Origin: Verrucomicrobiota bacterium
Lineage (GTDB): Bacteria > Verrucomicrobiota > Verrucomicrobiia > Opitutales > Seribacteraceae
Assembly: GCA_030830145.1 (NCBI GenBank)
Contig: JAURNO010000337.1
Span: forward strand, 1-10,820
Length of the DNA stretch: 10,820 nucleotides
Reading direction: 5' to 3'
In this document: one piece after another, positions 7,283 through 10,820 of the stretch
How the letters are laid out: every line of letters starts with the position of its first letter
How positions within the stretch are numbered: position 1 is the stretch's first letter
Made by a program: the position numbers and the translations under genes
Notes under the pieces: generated by a model
What the model was told of the DNA's origin: nothing
Database searches by the model: none
The model's input: only the letters and a program-made list of their open reading frames with translations

Positions 7283-9279
7283 ATGTCCAATCTTCTCAGT
7301 TCAGAAAAAAGCCTCTATCTAAGGCAACACGCCGACCAACCCGTCGATTGGTTACCTTGGGGTAAAGTGCATTTGAAAAGGCGCAACGCGAAGACAAACC
7401 GATCATTGTTTCGATCGGCTATTCATCTTGTCACTGGTGTCATGCGATGTCGGAAGAATCGTTCCAGGATGAATTCGTTGCGTCGATTATGAATCGACAT
7501 TTCGTATGCATAAAAGTCGATCGCGAGGAAAGACCCGATGTCGACCTGACTTACTTAGAAGCCATTCGGATGTTCGACCAATCGGCCGGTTGGCCTCTCC
7601 ATGCCTTTTGCCTGAGCGATGGCCGTCCCTTTTGGGGTGGCACCTATTTCCCGAAACAAGATACTGGTCATGGGATCGTCCCCTGGCCACAACTGTTGAT
7701 GCGCATATCCGATCACTACGGTCGCGCCAAAGAAGAATTAATCGAGAACGCCGAAAACGTTCTCGGCAACCTCGAGCATTCCAATGACGCTGATTTCTCA
7801 CCTACGGACCAATGGAATAATTCGCTCCTCTTGAATGCGGTCCAATCGATTTGCAAAATTCATGACGATTCGCAGGGAGGTTTCTCCTCAGCGCCCAAGT
7901 TTCCTTCTCCGATGAAGATCGATTTTCTTATGTCCATGGGAGAATCGGCAAAAGTTCGCGCCGATTCACAGTTTGGCGAAAGAATTGATTTCTGTAGTAA
8001 TAAAACCCTCGATGCCATGGCTTCGAGAGGCCTTTTTGATCATGTGGGAGGTGGCTTCTTTCGTTATTCGACCGACGACGAATGGAAAGTCCCGCACTTC
8101 GAGAAAATGCTTTGCGACAATGCTCTTTTGCTTTCCACCTACTCCAGGGCCTACCGAAAGTATCGCTTACCCCTCTATCGAAAAACCGTCGAAAAAACGA
8201 TCCAATGGCTCCTTCGTGAAATGGGAAGCCCCGAAACAGGTTTTTCTTCATCGCTTTCCTCCGATTCAAACGGCAAGGAAGGAGGATATTACCTTTGGGA
8301 AAAGGATGAACTTGAAGCAATTATCGGAAACGATGAGACGGACCTACTCATCGCCGGGCAGAAGCCGAACTCACCAACCTCCCCGGACGAATATTTGCCC
8401 CGATGGCAAGGGAATCCTGAAGACCCCGAACAAGAGGCAAGAATGGAAAAGCTCCTTCATGCAAGAGATTCGAGAAAATGGAAGATCTCCCGAGACTCCA
8501 AGAGAATCACCGCATGGAACGCTCTATTGCTCAAAGCCCTCGTTGATGCCTCCCTTGCATTGACTAACAAGGAGTACCTGGGCATGGCTTGCAAATTGGC
8601 CGAATGGATGAAAGTTCACTTGCAGGACGAGGAAGGTAAAGTCGTCTCTTTGCGCTACGATGATCATTCTTCGAGTGCTCCTGCGTTTCTTGACGACTAT
8701 GCCTTTTGGTCCGAAGCTTTGCTCGCCCTTTCCTCGGTGAGCGAATGGATCGAACCGGGCAGTTCCGTCACCTACCTTCAAGATGCCGAAAAACTTGCAT
8801 TGAAGGCAAACGAGGAATTTCAAGACTTGGAATCCACCGGCTATTTCTTTGCGCCGAAAAACTTGGATTGCCCGGCTCCTGGGAAAAAGAAATTTTGTTA
8901 TGACAACGCAATTCCTGCCGGAAATTCATCGATGCTGCGCGTCTTCTCTACCCTCTTTGTACTCACCGGAAAAGAAGAATGGAACCAGAGATACCTCGAG
9001 ATTAGAAACGGGTATTCAAATTTGGCAACCAAGGCTCCTCACGGTATCGGGCACGCCCTGACCGCCATAGCGGAGAATGAAATCGGACTCTGTTCGATAA
9101 AAAGTGGCAATGAGGATTTGAATGATCTTTGTTTGAACCTTTCGGAAAAACCATACCGACCCGTTTTTCTGAGCAAGGACGACCGAGGCTCGGAAAATTT
9201 GGTTTTAACCGTACGTACGACTACTTTCCCCGCATTCGAAGACAGCGGGAAACTCCTCGAATCCCTTTACGATCAGTAA
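7283..9279 (+). CDS. YyaL/DUF255 thioredoxin-domain protein, frameshifted near its 5' end
   Basis: Two frames together encode one protein of about 665 residues, close to the family's usual size. Residues 1-28 come from the frame starting at ATG 7283 (MSNLLSSEKSLYLRQHADQP, then VDWLPWGK). The rest comes from the next frame, beginning AFEKAQREDKPI and running to the TAA at 9277-9279. The joined N-terminus matches the DUF255 thioredoxin-like domain: CHWCH (Cys50 and Cys53 of the composite) at 7429-7443, VDREERPD, GWPL and GGTYFP. An alpha/alpha-barrel-like region follows, with SAPKFPSP, GGGFFRYSTDDEWKVPHFEK and IPAGNSS. The segment between LEAIIG and the KWKISRDSKRITAWN stretch is short compared with relatives as I recall them. 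As sequenced, the upstream frame runs out of homology after WGK. An ATG at 7447 would give 610 residues but would omit the CxxC motif, and no ribosome binding site precedes it. The family's function is poorly defined (human SPATA20 and B. subtilis YyaL are relatives). This is either a pseudogene or a sequence error. Confidence 0.82.
7361..7369 (+). other. Frameshift site in the DUF255 gene
   Basis: The upstream frame reads TGG GGT AAA GTG, and homology to the family resumes one frame back as AGT GCA TTT GAA AAG (SAFEK). Restoring one base here, for example a fourth A in the AAA run at 7364-7366, gives W-G-K-S-A-F-E-K-A. That matches the family pattern W-G-x-x-A-F-x-K-A with no gap. The resumed frame has a TAA at 7363-7365, so the two frames overlap for only a few bases. 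The site is not a recognisable X XXY YYZ slippery heptamer. Confidence 0.8.
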
Positions 9280-9320
9280 AAGAAAACTATTATTGGGGTT
9301 TCTTTTCTTTTTCCAATAAT
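9280..9320 (-). terminator. Candidate terminator between the DUF255 gene and the small RHH-like gene
   Basis: ATTATTGG (9289-9296) and CCAATAAT (9313-9320) form a perfect 8-bp stem, with G-T wobble pairs possible inside it. On the minus strand the stem is followed by AGTTTTCTTTT, a reasonable U-rich tail for the leftward gene, whose stop codon at 9290-9292 lies inside the stem. The plus-strand side has no U-tract, so it suits the leftward transcript better. The stem is AT-rich and the loop is long (16 bases). Confidence 0.45.
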
Positions 9321-9568
9321 CGGCTTAAAGTACGACCGTCTTCCTTTACAACCCTCTCGGCAACTTCCATAACGTCGTAGGATTCATCATGAAGAGTGGC
9401 ATGAGCAACCTGAATGGCGGCTCGAATGAGCTTGGAATCAGTCTTGATCCTCTGACCGGTCTTTGACATCACACGCTCGATACCGTCCAGCAGGCTTAAG
9501 TCGTCTTGGGTAAGAGTAATCGTGCGAACTACTCTTTTTGGCAAAGCAGAATCTGTATTATCTTCCAT
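9290..9568 (-). CDS. Small ribbon-helix-helix-like protein, possible DNA-binding regulator
   Basis: This 92-residue protein has no name I recognise. After a charged tail (1-12) comes a strand-like segment VVRTITLT (13-20). A helix follows (21-37, QDDLSLLDGIERVMSKTG), then a basic turn (QRIKTD), a second helix SKLIRAAIQVAHATL (45-59) and a C-terminal amphipathic helix (about 64-76). The strand-helix-helix order, with alternating residues in the strand and SxLIRxAI at the start of the second helix, resembles MetJ/Arc-type ribbon-helix-helix proteins, which bind DNA as dimers. This is inference from pattern, not a family match. The start at 9568 is the only ATG upstream of the conserved-looking segment. 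No Shine-Dalgarno motif precedes it, but a dyad abuts the ATG. It lies 98 bases after transaldolase in the same direction and converges on the DUF255 gene, with 10 bases between stop codons. No toxin-like partner is adjacent. Confidence 0.65.
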   Translation of the reverse strand: MEDNTDSALPKRVVRTITLTQDDLSLLDGIERVMSKTGQRIKTDSKLIRAAIQVAHATLHDESYDVMEVAERVVKEDGRTLSRLLEKEKKPQ

Positions 9569-9590
9569 ATTTAAACATGTACACTTAAAT
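9569..9590. promoter_or_regulatory. Dyad abutting the start of the RHH-like gene, candidate operator
   Basis: ATTTAA (9569-9574) and TTAAAT (9585-9590) are perfect inverted arms separated by 10 bases that contain the overlapping palindromes ACATGT and TGTACA. The element touches the ATG of the small putative DNA-binding protein, a usual place for an autoregulatory operator. The arms are AT-rich, so chance cannot be excluded. Confidence 0.3.
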
Positions 9591-9660
9591 TAAAAAAAGT
9601 AAAACACAAATGCGCTAATTGGTCTGAAAAAGAGAGAGAATCAAGCAAGCAAAAGGAACA

Positions 9661-9681
9661 ATGCTTTTAGGAGGAAAGCAT
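9661..9681 (-). terminator. Weak hairpin at the end of the transaldolase gene
   Basis: ATGCTTT (9661-9667) pairs with AAAGCAT (9675-9681) around a 7-base loop that contains part of the transaldolase stop codon (9667-9669). On the minus strand it is followed by TGTTCCTTTTGCTTG, a T-rich but interrupted tail. It may be a weak terminator between transaldolase and the small downstream gene. Confidence 0.35.
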
Positions 9682-10635
9682 TTGACCAAGCATATTTTCC
9701 AAGGAACAAACATCTGCGGAAAACTTACGAATACCTTCGGCTAGCTTGGTGGTAGCCATCTCGTCCTCATTCATTTGAAAGCGGAAAGCGCTTTCGTCGA
9801 TCTCGATTTTGGAAAGATCCGATGCAAGAGCATTGGATTCGGAAAGCTTAAGTTCGAGAGGCGAATGATCTTCTTTCATTTCCTGCAGAAGCTTGGGGCT
9901 TATGGTGAGCAAATCGCATCCGACCAACTCCTTGATTTCTCCCGTGTTCCGAAAGCTAGCACCCATCACTTCGGTCTTGTAGCCGAATTTTTTGTAGTAA
10001 TTGTAGATTTCGGTGACCGACTTGACTCCGGGGTCATCCGCTCCTTCGAATTCCTCTCCCGTCTTCTGCTTGTACCAATCGAGAATTCTTCCGACGAAAG
10101 GAGAGATCAACTGGGAACCTGCTTCCGCACAAGCAATCGCCTGCACTTTCGAAAACAAAAGTGTCATATTGCAATGGATGCCCTCTTTCTCGAGTTCCCT
10201 CGATACTTCGACTCCTTCCCAAGTGGTAGCGAGCTTGATCAGAACACGATCACGCGAGAAACCAAGTTGCTCATAGCGTTCGATCAAAGAACGAGCCTTG
10301 GCCAAGCTTCCTTTGCAGTCAAAAGATAGCCTGGCGTCTACTTCGGTCGAAACACGCCCAGGGACAATCTCCAAAATGGAAACCCCAAAACGAACGAGCA
10401 GACGATCCATGAATTCCTCGACTTGGGTGACTCCCTCCTGCCTGGCTTTGTTCACCACGTCCTCGACCAAATCGGAATATTCACTCTGTTTGGCAGCCTT
10501 GAGAATCAGACTTGGGTTGGTCGTTGCATCCCGCGGTTCGTATTGCCGGATCGAATCGAAATCGCCGGTATCCGCTACGATTACGGTGTGTTCCTTGATT
10601 TGATCAAGAACCGACTTGGCTTGAGCTTCTTCCAT
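9667..10635 (-). CDS. tal: Transaldolase (TalB type)
   Basis: This 322-residue cytoplasmic enzyme of the non-oxidative pentose-phosphate pathway transfers a dihydroxyacetone unit from sedoheptulose-7-phosphate to glyceraldehyde-3-phosphate. It is the long TalB-like form (E. coli TalB is 317 residues), not the short MipB/TalC type. The catalytic residues are in place: ADTGDFD with Asp22, DATTNPSL with Asn40, [11 protein letters not shown] (96-106) with Glu98, [11 protein letters not shown] with the Schiff-base Lys134, CNMTLLFS (155-162) and the phosphate-site segment [11 protein letters not shown] (178-188). [11 protein letters not shown] (224-234) and LTISPKLL (243-250) are also typical. The start gives the expected N-terminus but has no Shine-Dalgarno sequence. 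It follows the class II aldolase gene by 29 bases, so the two are probably co-transcribed. The pairing makes sense because both enzymes act on triose and hexose phosphates. Confidence 0.97.
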   Translation of the reverse strand: MEEAQAKSVLDQIKEHTVIVADTGDFDSIRQYEPRDATTNPSLILKAAKQSEYSDLVEDVVNKARQEGVTQVEEFMDRLLVRFGVSILEIVPGRVSTEVDARLSFDCKGSLAKARSLIERYEQLGFSRDRVLIKLATTWEGVEVSRELEKEGIHCNMTLLFSKVQAIACAEAGSQLISPFVGRILDWYKQKTGEEFEGADDPGVKSVTEIYNYYKKFGYKTEVMGASFRNTGEIKELVGCDLLTISPKLLQEMKEDHSPLELKLSESNALASDLSKIEIDESAFRFQMNEDEMATTKLAEGIRKFSADVCSLENMLGQMLSS

Positions 10636-10664
10636 TTGACTATGAATTTAGAAAGTGTGAAAAG

Positions 10665-10820
10665 TCAGCCGGCATTTCGGTTGATGCAGTTGAGATCCTC
10701 GAAAGAACGGACCAAGCGGTCGACGAAAGCATTCTCTCCACTGCGAAGCCAGGCCCTGGGGTCATAGAATTTCTTATTTGGCTTTTCCTCCCCCTCCGGG
10801 TTGCCCAGTTGGCCCTGCAA
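10665..10820 (-). CDS. fbaA: Class II fructose-bisphosphate aldolase, C-terminal end (5' end outside window)
   Basis: Reading leftward from the window edge gives 51 residues and a TGA at 10665-10667. The visible part contains GNPEGEEKPNKKFYDPRAWL, then RSGENAF and a terminal helix (VDRLVRSFEDLN). The PNKKxYDPRxWLRxGE pattern is the C-terminal signature of the FbaA-type class IIa zinc aldolases. These split fructose-1,6-bisphosphate into glyceraldehyde-3-phosphate and dihydroxyacetone phosphate. The zinc ligands and active site lie outside the window. It is directly upstream of transaldolase, in the same direction. Confidence 0.9.
   Translation of the reverse strand: MQGQLGNPEGEEKPNKKFYDPRAWLRSGENAFVDRLVRSFEDLNCINRNAG

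Noticed and set aside
7355..7372. Programmed frameshifting in the DUF255 gene
   Set aside because: There is no slippery heptamer or obvious downstream stimulatory structure, and the family is not known for recoding. A base loss or sequence error is more likely.
7447..9279. ATG 7447 as the true start of the DUF255 gene
   Set aside because: The homologous sequence, including CHWCH, lies upstream of it, and no ribosome binding site precedes it.
9290..9568. Antitoxin of a toxin-antitoxin pair
   Set aside because: The RHH-like protein has no adjacent small toxin-like gene. Its neighbours are transaldolase and the convergent DUF255 gene.

Overview
This window looks like an ordinary stretch of chromosome from a Gram-negative heterotroph. 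It holds nine protein genes, two of them cut by the window edges. It has no RNA genes, insertion sequences, phage genes, CRISPR array or defence island. An exported DUF3108 protein and a lipoprotein-anchored mutarotase point to a diderm cell. The overall look of the proteins, with moderate base composition and leaders lacking Shine-Dalgarno motifs, suggests the Verrucomicrobiota (Opitutae-like). That placement is an impression from memory and has low confidence.

Layout. Bases 2-637 (+) encode the effector-binding part of a LysR-type regulator cut by the left edge. It converges tail to tail, 7 bases apart, on a leftward cluster. In transcription order that cluster is mutL (7178-5331), a lipoprotein aldose 1-epimerase (5266-3998), glycogen/maltodextrin phosphorylase (3904-1406) and an exported DUF3108 protein (1409-645). 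The last two overlap by four bases (ATGA), so they are probably translationally coupled. Divergent from mutL is a YyaL/DUF255 thioredoxin-domain protein (7283-9279, +) whose reading frame is broken by one missing base near 7366. Converging on it is a second leftward group: a class II fructose-bisphosphate aldolase (cut by the right edge), transaldolase, and a 92-residue protein resembling a ribbon-helix-helix regulator.

How the genes fit together. Phosphorylase releases glucose-1-phosphate from storage glucan, the mutarotase equilibrates sugar anomers (probably outside the cytoplasm), and aldolase and transaldolase link glycolysis to the pentose-phosphate pathway. The theme is central carbohydrate metabolism, with mutL as a housekeeping neighbour.

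I did not find a clear new system. The points most worth checking are the loss of all the recognisable endonuclease motifs in MutL, the one-base frameshift just before the CxxC motif of the DUF255 protein, the lipoprotein form of the mutarotase, the near absence of Shine-Dalgarno sequences, and a dyad abutting the start codon of the small putative regulator. No stretch longer than 300 bases lacks a gene.
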